A DNA stretch of 64,000 nt, taken from Acinetobacter sp. XS-4. GTDB lineage: Bacteria; Pseudomonadota; Gammaproteobacteria; Pseudomonadales; Moraxellaceae. Both the position numbers and the translations under genes were made by a program. The stretch is taken from positions 1,922,001 through 1,986,000 of the forward strand of contig NZ_CP094657.1 of NCBI RefSeq assembly GCF_023920705.1. The letters run 5' to 3'. This document shows, one piece after another, positions 40,123 to 49,603 of this stretch; position 1 is the first letter of the stretch, and each line of letters opens with the position of its first letter. The notes beneath the pieces were generated by a model. The model worked only from the letters and a program-made list of their open reading frames with translations, was not told the DNA's origin and ran no database searches.

Positions 40123-40842
40123 ATGACCGCACTTTTAGAAAAGGATTTCAGCCCGTCTGAGTTCACCTTGTTTTCTGAAATATTATGGAAACTTGGCTCA
40201 GGAAAAGGGCAATATAATTTACGTGAAAATATCATTGCAGATATTGCCATCTTGTTGCGGGCTGATTTTGCCGCATCTTATATTTGGGATTCAACACATA
40301 ACTTATCGAAAGAAGGTGTGATATGGAAAATCGATCCCAAAGCGATGCTGGACTATGAGTGTATTTGGCAATTTGATGACCCCATTACTGCACAGCTTCA
40401 TAAACTCCAGAAACCGACATTTGTAAACGAAGTCATGCCTCTCGCAGACCTGGAAAAAACAGGCTATTACAATGAGTTTTTAAAAACCTATGGTTTGTAT
40501 CACGGTATAAATATTTATTTTGTCCGAAATGGTATAGATATTGGTGATTTACGCATTTGGCGTGCGCAAGACGCTGACATGTTTGGTGAACGTGAAAAAA
40601 GAATATTAAATCTGCTTGAACCTTATTTTACCCAAGCCTTACCAGCAGATTTATCAACACAATATGGGCTGACTCCACGTGAACAAGAAGTGGTTCATTT
40701 GGTCTCTAAAGGTTTAAGTGATAAAGAGGTGGCAAGTTTACTTGGTATTGGTTTTACCACATTAAGAACCCATCTGAATAATTCTATGAGAAAAATAGGC
40801 TGCAATAATCGCACTGAAATGGCTTTACTCATTCAACATTAA
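40123..40842 (+). CDS. LuxR-family transcriptional regulator
   Basis: A 239-residue protein. The C-terminal GerE/LuxR helix-turn-helix is plain: YGLTPREQEVVHLVSKGLSD, KEVASLLGIGFTTLRTHLNN. The N-terminal 170 residues (IIADIAILLRADFAASYIWD, YYNEFLKTYGLYHGINIYFV) look like a GAF/PAS-type sensor rather than an acyl-homoserine-lactone domain, since its conserved Trp/Tyr pattern is not evident. It lies 91 bases upstream of an amidase gene in the same direction, which it may control. The ATG at 40123 is preceded by AAATAGGTAGACG. Confidence 0.82.
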   Translation: MTALLEKDFSPSEFTLFSEILWKLGSGKGQYNLRENIIADIAILLRADFAASYIWDSTHNLSKEGVIWKIDPKAMLDYECIWQFDDPITAQLHKLQKPTFVNEVMPLADLEKTGYYNEFLKTYGLYHGINIYFVRNGIDIGDLRIWRAQDADMFGEREKRILNLLEPYFTQALPADLSTQYGLTPREQEVVHLVSKGLSDKEVASLLGIGFTTLRTHLNNSMRKIGCNNRTEMALLIQH

Positions 40843-40933
40843 AGCAAAGCAATCCTCAATTTTGAGGATACGAATTATCAAGCAATTTGTACTAAGTTCT
40901 TAAGATCACAACTTAAATGGATTTTAAGTCACC

Positions 40934-42394
40934 ATGTCAAATGCAGTTGAAAAAAAGAATTGGATTGAATTACAGGGTTTAGCAAATGCTTCAGTAGATG
41001 TCATCACTCAACTGATTCATGAGAGAGAAGTATCTTGTGAAGAACTCGTGCATCACTACTTTGCCGCTATTGAAAAACAAGAGTCTTTAAATGCATTTAT
41101 TAGCACAGATAAAGCTTCAGCAATTCAACAATCTCAATATTGGGATGAATATTTACTTAGTGGAAAACCATGTCCAGCTTTAATGGGCATTTTAATTGCA
41201 ATTAAAGATAATATTCATGTTGCTAGTTTCTCAAATAGTGCAGGTACACCAGCTTTAGCTGATTTTAAGCCTAAAAGCTCCGCACCGATTATTCAAAAGC
41301 TCATTGACCACGGCGCGATTATTGTAGGTAAAGCCAATATGCATGAATTGGCCTTTGGGGTAACTGGTTATAATACTGCCATGCACATTGAAGGCGTTGT
41401 CGGTACACGAAATGCCGTAAACCCATTACACATTGCTGGCGGGTCTTCTTCAGGCAGCGCTGTGGCTGTTGCCGCTGGAATGGTTCCGATTGCGATTGGT
41501 ACAGATACGGGTGCTTCTATTCGTTTGCCAAGTGCATTAAATGGTTGTGTTGGCTTTCGTCCAACGGTAGGAAGATACTCACAAGACAGTATTACCCCAA
41601 TTTCACATACGCGGGATACGGCTGGCCCGATTGCACACACAGTATCTGACATTATTTTAATTGATCAGCTTATTACTCAAGAGCCAAAGAAAGAACCATT
41701 ACAGCCTCATCAAATTAGGCTTGGCATCAATCCATATTTTTGGAATCATTTAGATGAAGATGTTCGTGAGCAGGCTCATATTGCGCTTGAGCTTTTAAAA
41801 GAGGCAGGAGTCGAAATTATTAATGTCGATATGCCAAATTTAGAACAACTCAATCATGCGATTTCATTTCCAGTGGTCGTCTATGAAGGCAAATATGACC
41901 TTATTCAATATTTGAAAGATCATCATGTAAATTTGACCATTGAGACTGTAGTTGATCAGATCTCAAGCCCAGATGTACAGGCAATTTTTAAACAGAATAT
42001 TCTTCCCCAATTAATTCAAGATCAGATGGGGCAACTTGTTCCTGTTTTACCTTTCTATCAAAAAGCCATCAGTGAAGCTCGTCCCCAATTGCTTGAACTC
42101 TACCAAAACACATTTAAAGCGCATAACTTACATGCTTTATTACTCCCGACATCACCGATTGTTGCACCGCTGGCAAATGAACAAGTCAATTCAATTGAAA
42201 ATTTCCAGACACTAATTCGAAATACGGACCCCGGAAGTAATATTGGATTACCAGGGCTGAGTTTACCCATTGGAAAGGGAGCGAAATCGAAACTACCCGT
42301 TGGATTAGAAATTGATGGTTTACTTGGTCAAGATAGTGAAATACTTGCGATTGGGATGACTTTAGAAGAAATATTTAAGGTTTTAAATAAGTAA
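40934..42394 (+). CDS. amidase signature family enzyme
   Basis: A 486-residue hydrolase of the amidase signature family. The catalytic Ser-cisSer-Lys elements are present: Lys91 in LIAIKDNIHVASFSNSAGTP, the Ser-rich loop HIAGGSSSGSAVAVAAG (Ser171-173) and the nucleophile Ser195 in GTDTGASIRLPSALNGCVGF. It cleaves a carboxamide to acid and ammonia; the substrate is unknown. The gene follows the LuxR regulator and ends in a terminator (42426-42454). Alternatives within the family include aryl-amide or indole-acetamide hydrolases. Linkage to the GH3 locus downstream could be meaningful, but 690 bases separate them. Confidence 0.88.
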   Translation: MSNAVEKKNWIELQGLANASVDVITQLIHEREVSCEELVHHYFAAIEKQESLNAFISTDKASAIQQSQYWDEYLLSGKPCPALMGILIAIKDNIHVASFSNSAGTPALADFKPKSSAPIIQKLIDHGAIIVGKANMHELAFGVTGYNTAMHIEGVVGTRNAVNPLHIAGGSSSGSAVAVAAGMVPIAIGTDTGASIRLPSALNGCVGFRPTVGRYSQDSITPISHTRDTAGPIAHTVSDIILIDQLITQEPKKEPLQPHQIRLGINPYFWNHLDEDVREQAHIALELLKEAGVEIINVDMPNLEQLNHAISFPVVVYEGKYDLIQYLKDHHVNLTIETVVDQISSPDVQAIFKQNILPQLIQDQMGQLVPVLPFYQKAISEARPQLLELYQNTFKAHNLHALLLPTSPIVAPLANEQVNSIENFQTLIRNTDPGSNIGLPGLSLPIGKGAKSKLPVGLEIDGLLGQDSEILAIGMTLEEIFKVLNK

Positions 42395-42425
42395 AAAATA
42401 AACCGATAATTCTGTATTTTTTAAA

Positions 42426-42454
42426 TAAAAAAGAGTTAAAAGTAACTCTTTTTT
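42426..42454 (+). terminator. terminator after amidase
   Basis: AAAAAGAGTTA and TAACTCTTTTTT form an 11-bp stem with loop AAAG and T-run. The gap from here to 43084 (about 630 bases) is extremely AT-rich with no gene. It probably holds the promoter and silencer region of the pump genes, with TTGCACCAAATTTTACGCTG near 42968 as the most complex part. Confidence 0.8.
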
Positions 42455-43084
42455 AGATTAATTTTATTTTTGAATATTGCTTGGTTTCTTAAAAATAAGT
42501 TGGATTTGGTCTGAAAATTTTTATGTTATTTAACTTAATATAATTAATTATAAATATATTGAAAATACATCTTTAATAAGCTGTTATTTGCTATTCTTAA
42601 TAAACCCACATATTTATACTTTATGCTTCTATAAATATTAATAAAATTCTTGAAGAATTTCTTTAAATTACATATTAACCTAATTAAATCCACACAAGTT
42701 ATACAAAGTAAAAGCTAATTTTTAATATTAATGCAATAAATAATTCTATCAATTAATCACTTTTATATAAATAATTATATTTGTAATTTGTTGATTTTAT
42801 TTATTTAAATTAATTTTTAAAGAAAGTTTTTATAATTAAATTTTTTAAAAAATATAAAATCACATAATTTTTAAACATATTTTTTATAGTATGCAGTGTA
42901 TTGGCTTAAATATAAAAAATATATGTCAAAACGGTCAATGATATTTAATAGATTTAAGAATAATAATTTGCACCAAATTTTACGCTGTCACGATTCATTG
43001 AATAAACCAAGTGAAAAGTTACGTAAAAAAGACGCTAATAGTTTATTGGTGTAAATAAAAAATCGAATATTACAAATAAACGGA

Positions 43085-44152
43085 ATGAATATGGATAACG
43101 TAGCTCAGCTAGAAACTGATACTAATTTCCAAAGTCGAAAAAAGATAACTTGGGGTGTTTTTAGTGTCCTGTTGTTATTTTTAGTCGCAGGCATCATATA
43201 TTATTTTTTTGTATACCGATTTTATCAATCTACTGATAATGCTTATGTGCAAGCAGATGTTACTTGGGTGATGCCAAAGATTTCAGGCGAAGTGATTGAG
43301 TTATTAATTAACGATAATCAGTTTGTAAAAAAAGGGGAAACCTTAGCTGTATTAGATCACCGCGATTATCAAGCTCGTTATGATCAGGCTAGTTCTGTCG
43401 TGAGCTTAAAAGAAGCAGCGCTTGGTGTACAACAGCAAAATGAAAAGTCTGCCAAGTCTTCCATTACTGAAGCAAATAGTGGCGTTGTTGCGGCACAAGC
43501 AGACTTATCTCGCTTAAGAAAAGATTTTGAACGTTATCAAGATTTATTAAAAGATGGGGTAATTACTCGTCAAAACTTTGAAGGGGTTCAATCTCAATAT
43601 TTAACGGCTCAGGCACAGCTAAGCAAGGCACAAGCCGCCGTAAATTCAGCAGAAGCTCAGTTGGGTAGTTTACAGGCCAGTAGAGCGCAACTTTTGGCAG
43701 ATATTCAAAGTGCCAATGCAAACTTAAACCTTTATCAAATTGATTTGGCTTCATCAAAAGTGGTGAGCCCAGTCGCAGGGAAAATAGGAAGCCTTGCAAT
43801 CCAGAAAGGATCACGTGTTTCTCCGCAAACTCGCTTAATGGCGATCATTCCTGAAAATAGTTTGTATGTACAAGCGAACTTCAAAGAAACCCAAATTGAA
43901 AAAATGCATATTGGTCAGAAAGTTAAATTAAAACTTGATGCTTACCCAAGCCTGACTTACAGCGGAAAAATTGAAAGCTTTTCACCAGCATCAGGCGCAA
44001 CTTTCTCACTCATGCCACCAGACAATGCCACAGGAAACTTTAACAAAGTTGTTCAGCGTATTCCTGTACGTATTGCCATAGATTCAAGCCCACATATTGA
44101 TTTGATAAAACCTGGTATGTCGGTCAGTGCCACCGTTGACCTAAGAACTTAA
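43085..44152 (+). CDS. EmrA/HlyD-type membrane fusion protein
   Basis: A 355-residue periplasmic adaptor. One membrane helix (WGVFSVLLLFLVAGIIYYF, about residues 23-41) is followed by STDNAYVQADVTWVMPKISG, the EmrA signature. Next come a lipoyl-like half (VKKGETLAVLDHRDYQARYD), a long coiled-coil hairpin (about residues 95-215, with Ala/Gln/Ser-rich heptads), then VVSPVAGKIGSLAIQKGSRV and the C-terminal beta domain. It links an inner membrane transporter to an outer membrane channel. It forms an operon with the EmrB-like gene 24 bases downstream, and a TolC-like gene lies at 48281. Confidence 0.92.
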   Translation: MNMDNVAQLETDTNFQSRKKITWGVFSVLLLFLVAGIIYYFFVYRFYQSTDNAYVQADVTWVMPKISGEVIELLINDNQFVKKGETLAVLDHRDYQARYDQASSVVSLKEAALGVQQQNEKSAKSSITEANSGVVAAQADLSRLRKDFERYQDLLKDGVITRQNFEGVQSQYLTAQAQLSKAQAAVNSAEAQLGSLQASRAQLLADIQSANANLNLYQIDLASSKVVSPVAGKIGSLAIQKGSRVSPQTRLMAIIPENSLYVQANFKETQIEKMHIGQKVKLKLDAYPSLTYSGKIESFSPASGATFSLMPPDNATGNFNKVVQRIPVRIAIDSSPHIDLIKPGMSVSATVDLRT

Positions 44153-44176
44153 TAATAAAATTTTAGGTAATAAGAC

Positions 44177-45724
44177 ATGAATAAGCACGTTGACGCCGAG
44201 TGGATGTTTCCCGCAAAGACGGCATGGGCAATTTTTGCGGCCATGATTTTTGGCAACTTTATGGCGATTCTTGATATTCAGATTGTGGCAAGTTCTTTAA
44301 ACGAAGTTCAAGCTGGAATGAGTGCAAGTCGTTACGAAGTCACTTGGGTGCAAACGGTTTATTTAATTGCCGAGATTATTGCAATTCCAATGTCGAGTAT
44401 TGTCTCGCGGGTGCTTTCAACACGGGTGTATTACACCATCTGTGCAATTGGTTTTACGGTCAGTTCTTTACTTTGTGCCTTGGCATGGAACTTGGAAAGT
44501 TTATTGGTTTTTCGTGGCATTCAAGGTTTTATGGGCGGCGGAATGATTCCAACTTCCATGACCGCGTTGTATCTACTTTTCCCTGAAGCAAAACGCTCAT
44601 TGCCTTTAGTCATGTTTGGAATGATCAGTACTTTGGGGCCGGCGATTGGCCCAACCATTGGCGGCTGGTTAACCAATAACTTCTCATGGCACTGGATGTT
44701 CCTGATTAATATTATTCCGGGCATTATCATTGCGACCGTCATCTACTCGGGTCCAAATATCGACCGCGCGAACTATTCACTCATCAAAAGTATGGACTGG
44801 TTCAGCCTGATTGGTATGGCGATGTTTTTGGGTGGGCTGGAATATTTCCTTGATGAAGGCGCACGGCATGATTGGCTTGCAGACACAGGCGTTCGTATTG
44901 CTTTCATGATCTGCGTTGTGGGCGGAATGATTTTCTTCTCTAGAAGTTTTACCCAGCCTAAACCTTTGCTCGATTTATCCGTGTTTAAAAATAAAAACTT
45001 TACCTTAAGTGCCATCACAACTTTTGTGATTGGTATGGCGCTCTATGGCTTGGGTTACATGATTCCAGTGTTTCTTGGGCAAGTCCGTGAAATGAACAGT
45101 AGCCAAATTGGTCACGTCATGATGGTGACAGGCATTGTCATGTTCTGCTTTGCGCCATTTCTTGCATGGCTTATTCCCAATTTTGATACCCGAAAAACCG
45201 TATTTGTCGGAATGGTTCTGGCTGGCTTTGGTGTCTGGCTCAATTCACATTTGAGCATTCATAGTGATTATGACTTTATGTTTTGGCCGCAAATTTATCG
45301 TGGTATTGGTCTCATGATCTGCCTGATTGTGGTTTCGCATTTAGCCATGAGCACTTTGCCACTCAGCAAAGTAGCCGATGCCAGTGGTATTTATAACTTG
45401 ATGCGTAATATTGGCGGCGCGGTTGGATTAGCACTGATTAACTCATCCTTAGATTGGCTGACTGCGCTACATGTCACCCAGATTAATCAGTCGATGACAC
45501 CGCAAAACTGGATTTTTACAGAAAGACTCGATCAACTCACGGCGCAATATCAAGAAGTTGGCTCAAATGCCCAGCAAATCGCACTCAGTGTGATTTATCG
45601 CGATATTCATTTTCAGGCACTGACATCGAGTTTTAATGACCTATTACGCATGCTCGCAATCATCATGTTTGTGACCGCATTTTTAACCATCTTTATGGAT
45701 CGGGGGAAGAAAATGAACATGTAG
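44177..45724 (+). CDS. EmrB-type DHA2 multidrug/metabolite transporter
   Basis: A 515-residue major facilitator protein with 14 predicted membrane helices. DHA2 signatures: FMAILDIQIVASSLNEVQAG (motif D1), VTWVQTVYLIAEIIAIPMSS, FRGIQGFMGGGMIPTSMTAL, and ISTLGPAIGPTIGGWLTNNF (motif C). It uses the proton gradient to export drugs or metabolites. The partner EmrA-like gene precedes it. The neighbouring GH3 synthetase operon with its own TolC protein suggests that the substrate is a dedicated small molecule rather than general drugs. Confidence 0.93.
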   Translation: MNKHVDAEWMFPAKTAWAIFAAMIFGNFMAILDIQIVASSLNEVQAGMSASRYEVTWVQTVYLIAEIIAIPMSSIVSRVLSTRVYYTICAIGFTVSSLLCALAWNLESLLVFRGIQGFMGGGMIPTSMTALYLLFPEAKRSLPLVMFGMISTLGPAIGPTIGGWLTNNFSWHWMFLINIIPGIIIATVIYSGPNIDRANYSLIKSMDWFSLIGMAMFLGGLEYFLDEGARHDWLADTGVRIAFMICVVGGMIFFSRSFTQPKPLLDLSVFKNKNFTLSAITTFVIGMALYGLGYMIPVFLGQVREMNSSQIGHVMMVTGIVMFCFAPFLAWLIPNFDTRKTVFVGMVLAGFGVWLNSHLSIHSDYDFMFWPQIYRGIGLMICLIVVSHLAMSTLPLSKVADASGIYNLMRNIGGAVGLALINSSLDWLTALHVTQINQSMTPQNWIFTERLDQLTAQYQEVGSNAQQIALSVIYRDIHFQALTSSFNDLLRMLAIIMFVTAFLTIFMDRGKKMNM

Positions 45725-45879
45725 CGATTTAGAAATAAAGAGCAGCTTTTAAAGAATGAAAAACAATAGGGCATATCAAAACGTATCCCTTCATAGAAAA
45801 AGAACATTGAGATGAGTTTTCTAAAATCGGTTGATGAGATCGGGGAACTCGCAAATTAGAGGTGGAAGGTTAAAGGATT

Positions 45880-46701
45880 ATGATTAATACAACGTATAAA
45901 CTAATTTCAAAATTGAACCTGAAAAACACGACTTATGGTCAATATTTTGAAAAAGAGCAAATCGATACTGAGCGATTAAAAGTGATGTATTCCATTTACG
46001 AACAGTATTATGAAAATACGAGATTTTCTATTTTCGTAGATGATTTTCAAAATAAAAGCGGTGCAATCTTAATTTTTGATTCACAAACAAATGAGATTGT
46101 AGGCTTCTCTACCGTTGTGGTGCAGCATTTCTACTTAAATGGTAAGGACTACACCGTATTATTTAGCGGTGATACGGTCATTTTGAAGAAATTTTGGGGT
46201 ACACGTAGTCTACAAAGTACCATGCTCAAACTCATGATCAAGTTAAGAGTGAAATATCCATTTAACGAACTCTATTGGCTCCTGATTTCTAAAGGCTATA
46301 AAACTTACCTGCTACTTGCCAATAACTACTATGTGTATTACCCAAATATTAAAGATGAAAACCAGCATCTCTCGGAAGTCGTCGAACACTATTGTGAGAA
46401 ATTCTTTGGCGAATATTATGACAAAGATGCGGGGCTCTTAAATTTTGGAGATGACTATCAACCATTAAAAGGTGAAGTCGCACCCATTACTGCCGAAATG
46501 AGAGAAAAAAACCCAAATATTCATTTCTTTGAGCAGTTGAATCCGACATGGAAAGCAGGCACAGAACTACCGTGTATTGGTCGATTAGGCTGGAAAGATA
46601 TTGCTCGGTTCCCAGTGAAGCTCATCACTAAGCCTACAAGTAAGGGAAAATTTGAAGCCTGTGTAACGTCTAAAGCAAAACGTAGAGAGGCCATCCAATG
46701 A
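45880..46701 (+). CDS. acetyltransferase-like protein of GH3 operon, 273 aa
   Basis: A soluble protein. Residues about 30-140 (FSIFVDDFQNKSGAILIFDS, EIVGFSTVVVQHFYLNGKDY, LFSGDTVILKKFWGTRSLQS) have the alternating pattern and position of a GNAT fold, though the classical acetyl-CoA loop is not clear. FWGTRSLQSTMLKLMIKL may be the cofactor helix. The rest (KGEVAPITAEMREKNPNIHF, GRLGWKDIARFP) is conserved-looking but unknown. The stop overlaps the GH3 start (ATGA). It is the first gene of a four-gene operon that ends at 50766 and could acylate the GH3 product or substrate. Confidence 0.5.
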   Translation: MINTTYKLISKLNLKNTTYGQYFEKEQIDTERLKVMYSIYEQYYENTRFSIFVDDFQNKSGAILIFDSQTNEIVGFSTVVVQHFYLNGKDYTVLFSGDTVILKKFWGTRSLQSTMLKLMIKLRVKYPFNELYWLLISKGYKTYLLLANNYYVYYPNIKDENQHLSEVVEHYCEKFFGEYYDKDAGLLNFGDDYQPLKGEVAPITAEMREKNPNIHFFEQLNPTWKAGTELPCIGRLGWKDIARFPVKLITKPTSKGKFEACVTSKAKRREAIQ

Positions 46702-48284
46702 AATCTAATGAATGGCTGACGCTTGGCTCACATTTAATTTTAAAAAAATGGTGTGATGCATCTGACCGTAATTTTCAAAAACAGTTTAATGCTTTAGAAG
46801 CGACACAACGACAAATCTTGCATTCGATTTTACAGACCTCGACGTTTGCTAAAGATAAAAAAGTTCAAAACTATGATCAGTTTGTAAAATCATTTCCTGC
46901 GACACGTTATGGCGCATGGCGAGAAGATATTCAGCGTTATCGTGAACAAAAGCTGTCACTGTCTAGCAGTAAGCTAGTCCGTTTCCAACCGACCAGTGGT
47001 TCGAGTGAGCAAATCAAGTTTATTCCATATACCAAGCTGTTTTTAGATGAGCTTGATCATGCGATTGCGCCGTGGATGGCGAGTTTATACCGTAAATGCC
47101 CACAGCTCAGTTCAGGCACACATTATTGGTCGGTGTCGTGGTTACCTGAAAGCCAGCGTGAAGTTTTAAAAGACAAAAACCTAAATGATGATAGTGCACT
47201 ACTCGGTGTCGGTAAGCGAATTTTGTCGAAGTTTACTCAAGCGGTTCCAAGTAATGTTGCCTTTGCTGCCAATGCCGATGACGCACTGTTTGCCACCCTT
47301 TGCTATTTGGTCGCGAACCGTAACTTAGCCATGATTTCGGTGTGGAGTCCAACTTTTGCGCTGCAATTGCTCGAACGTTTAGAGTTGCTACAACAAGATG
47401 TGATTGAAGTTTTACAAAGTGGTTTATGGGGTAACCGTCAGGCTTCATTAAAAGAAGTCACTGCGCCGCATAGCCCTGAAAGTGCTCAAGCCTTAATTGC
47501 AAGTTCAAACGGTACACAGATTGACTTTAAAAAGCTCTGGTCAAAGTTAAGTTTAGTGTCGAGTTGGGATACCGCAGGTTCAAAAGCTTGGGCCGAAAAA
47601 TTACAAGAGAAGTTACCCAGTGTTCAGTTTGAAGGAAAAGGTCTATGGGCGACTGAAGGTGTCGTCACCATTCCCTATAACGACCAATATCCACTGGCGT
47701 ATCAAAGTCACTTCTACGAATTTGAATATTTAGAAGGTGATAAACAAGGACAAATCATTCCGTCGTGGCAGCTTAAACAAGGCGATGTGGTGAGCCCGCT
47801 GATTACCTCGGGTAATGGCTTGCTTCGTTACTGTCTGGATGATTGCTTACGGGTAACAGGTTTTATAGAGCAAATTCCGTGTTTTGAGTTCCAAGGTCGC
47901 CGTTTTGGGGTCGATCTGGTCGGTGAAAAACTCGCACCTGAAACTGCTCAGCAATTATTGTCGCAGTTAAATGAAACGGAATCTAAAGCGATTTCTTTAC
48001 TCGCGATTGATACCCAGCAATACGTTAAACCATTTTATTGCGTGCTTTTTGAAGGTGAAATTCATCACAGCATTAGCAATGAATATATCGACAGTATTTT
48101 GCGTCAAAACTTCCATTACGAACTTGCTCGAAACTTAGGACAGCTTGATCAACCTCAAATTCGCCAAGCCAATAATGGTTGGAATGCCTACAAAAAATTG
48201 GTCATGTTTGATGGCATTATCGAAGGCAATATCAAACCTGAGCCACTCAAGAAAGTCACCCTGAATAGTTTGGAACAACTATGA
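46698..48284 (+). CDS. GH3-family acyl-adenylate amido-synthetase
   Basis: A 528-residue protein of the GH3 (auxin-responsive promoter) family. Visible motifs: the ATP loop RFQPTSGSSEQIKFIPYTKL (about residues 95-114), FAANADDALFATLCYLVANR, GKGLWATEGVVTIPYNDQYP (around residue 315), and SHFYEFEYLEG followed by LLRYCLDDCLRVTGF. GH3 enzymes adenylate a carboxylic acid with ATP and join it to an amino acid or amine. In bacteria their substrates are largely unknown. The gene overlaps both neighbours by four bases, so it is part of a tightly coupled operon with two acetyltransferase-like proteins and a TolC-like exporter. Confidence 0.88.
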   Translation: MKSNEWLTLGSHLILKKWCDASDRNFQKQFNALEATQRQILHSILQTSTFAKDKKVQNYDQFVKSFPATRYGAWREDIQRYREQKLSLSSSKLVRFQPTSGSSEQIKFIPYTKLFLDELDHAIAPWMASLYRKCPQLSSGTHYWSVSWLPESQREVLKDKNLNDDSALLGVGKRILSKFTQAVPSNVAFAANADDALFATLCYLVANRNLAMISVWSPTFALQLLERLELLQQDVIEVLQSGLWGNRQASLKEVTAPHSPESAQALIASSNGTQIDFKKLWSKLSLVSSWDTAGSKAWAEKLQEKLPSVQFEGKGLWATEGVVTIPYNDQYPLAYQSHFYEFEYLEGDKQGQIIPSWQLKQGDVVSPLITSGNGLLRYCLDDCLRVTGFIEQIPCFEFQGRRFGVDLVGEKLAPETAQQLLSQLNETESKAISLLAIDTQQYVKPFYCVLFEGEIHHSISNEYIDSILRQNFHYELARNLGQLDQPQIRQANNGWNAYKKLVMFDGIIEGNIKPEPLKKVTLNSLEQL

Positions 48285-49603
48285 AAGGGATGAAGCCATT
48301 TAATACTCGGTTTTTAACACTTCGACACGCCTTGTATCTGGGCGTGTTGGTTGTGTCGAACACACACGCTATGACTTTAGATGAGGCTTTGTCAGCCAGT
48401 TTAAGACATGAAAGTCAGCTTGAGGTCAGCCGTTTAAGCGTGAACCAGTCCACCGCAATGCTTGAGCAAGCTAAACAGCGTGATGGACTCAAAGTCAATT
48501 TAGTTGGGCAACTGGACTATGAAAGAATAGATACGCCTTCACACGTTCTATTTCCAACCGAAGGAAACCGTAAAGGCCGAAGTTTGCAATTACAGGCTGA
48601 TTATCCGATTTATACGTCTGGACGACACCGTTTAGGAATAGATGTTGCCGAAAGCCAGCTTTCTGCACAAAACCAAGGTTTGTCAGATCAAAGATCGGAA
48701 ACTATCTTAAATACCGTGATGGTCTATACCGATGTATTAAAGAAGAAAGCTATTTTAGAACTCAGACAAAAGACCATGGCAAATCTGCAACGATCTTTAT
48801 ATGAGTCAAAGCGCCGTTTTGACGTGGGGATGATTACCCGTGCAGACTTAGCCCAAGTTTTGGCGCAAGTCGCACAAGGCCAAGCCGATATTACACAGGC
48901 CCAATCTAACCTAACCGTAAGCGAAGCGCAGTTTTATCAAGTGACAGGTGAAACGCCTGAAAACCTTGCTGCCATTAAGCAACTACCCGCTATTCCGGCT
49001 AACTTAGATGAGATTTTGGCTCAAACCAAAAACCATCCAGCTTTAATGCGTAGCAAATACGAAAAGCAGGCTGCAGAGAAACAATACGCTTTAACTAAAC
49101 GTGAACTCTGGCCTACGGTCATGCTCACCAGCCGTGCCGGAAAGCAAGATGAAGCAAGCTATATTGGTTCGGAAAGTAATAACTATATGGTTGGGGTACA
49201 GCTTAATGTACCGCTCTATGACGATGGTTTAAATCGCGCCAATGTTAAAAAAGCACAGGCCGATATAGATTTGGCTAACCAAAAAACGCGAAGTCTTGAA
49301 CTGGATTTAAATAAGCGTACACGCACGACCTATGCACAGCTTCAAACCATTCGACAAAATAAAGAAGCACTGGCAAATGCCATTGAGGCTGCGTCTATTG
49401 CCTTTGTCTACACACGTAAAGAGTTTGATGTTGGCACCAAAACCACGTTTGATTTGCTCAATACCGAGCAAAAGTTACTCGATGCAGAAACTCAGAAAAC
49501 CGTGAATGACCAAGACGAAGTGGTGTTTGTCTATCAGCTACTCGACCAAATGGGGCGTTTAAATAACGTAGTTCCCCATACAGACCGTACAACAGGTGAA
49601 TAA
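48281..49603 (+). CDS. TolC-family outer membrane channel
   Basis: A 440-residue outer membrane efflux protein with a signal peptide (LRHALYLGVLVVSNTHA) and two OEP repeats. Typical text: MTLDEALSASLRHESQLEVS, RGRSLQLQADYPIYTSGRHR-like KGRSLQLQADYPIYTSG, YESKRRFDVGMITRADLAQV, YTRKEFDVGTKTTFDLLNTE. It forms the exit duct for the EmrAB-like pump at 43085-45724, completing a tripartite export system. It overlaps the GH3 gene (ATGA) and the following GNAT gene (TAATG). Confidence 0.9.
   Translation: MKGMKPFNTRFLTLRHALYLGVLVVSNTHAMTLDEALSASLRHESQLEVSRLSVNQSTAMLEQAKQRDGLKVNLVGQLDYERIDTPSHVLFPTEGNRKGRSLQLQADYPIYTSGRHRLGIDVAESQLSAQNQGLSDQRSETILNTVMVYTDVLKKKAILELRQKTMANLQRSLYESKRRFDVGMITRADLAQVLAQVAQGQADITQAQSNLTVSEAQFYQVTGETPENLAAIKQLPAIPANLDEILAQTKNHPALMRSKYEKQAAEKQYALTKRELWPTVMLTSRAGKQDEASYIGSESNNYMVGVQLNVPLYDDGLNRANVKKAQADIDLANQKTRSLELDLNKRTRTTYAQLQTIRQNKEALANAIEAASIAFVYTRKEFDVGTKTTFDLLNTEQKLLDAETQKTVNDQDEVVFVYQLLDQMGRLNNVVPHTDRTTGE

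Noticed and set aside
40934..42394. Reading LuxR plus amidase as part of an acyl-homoserine-lactone circuit
   Set aside because: The regulator's N-terminal half does not show the conserved autoinducer-binding pattern and no LuxI-type synthase is present in the window.
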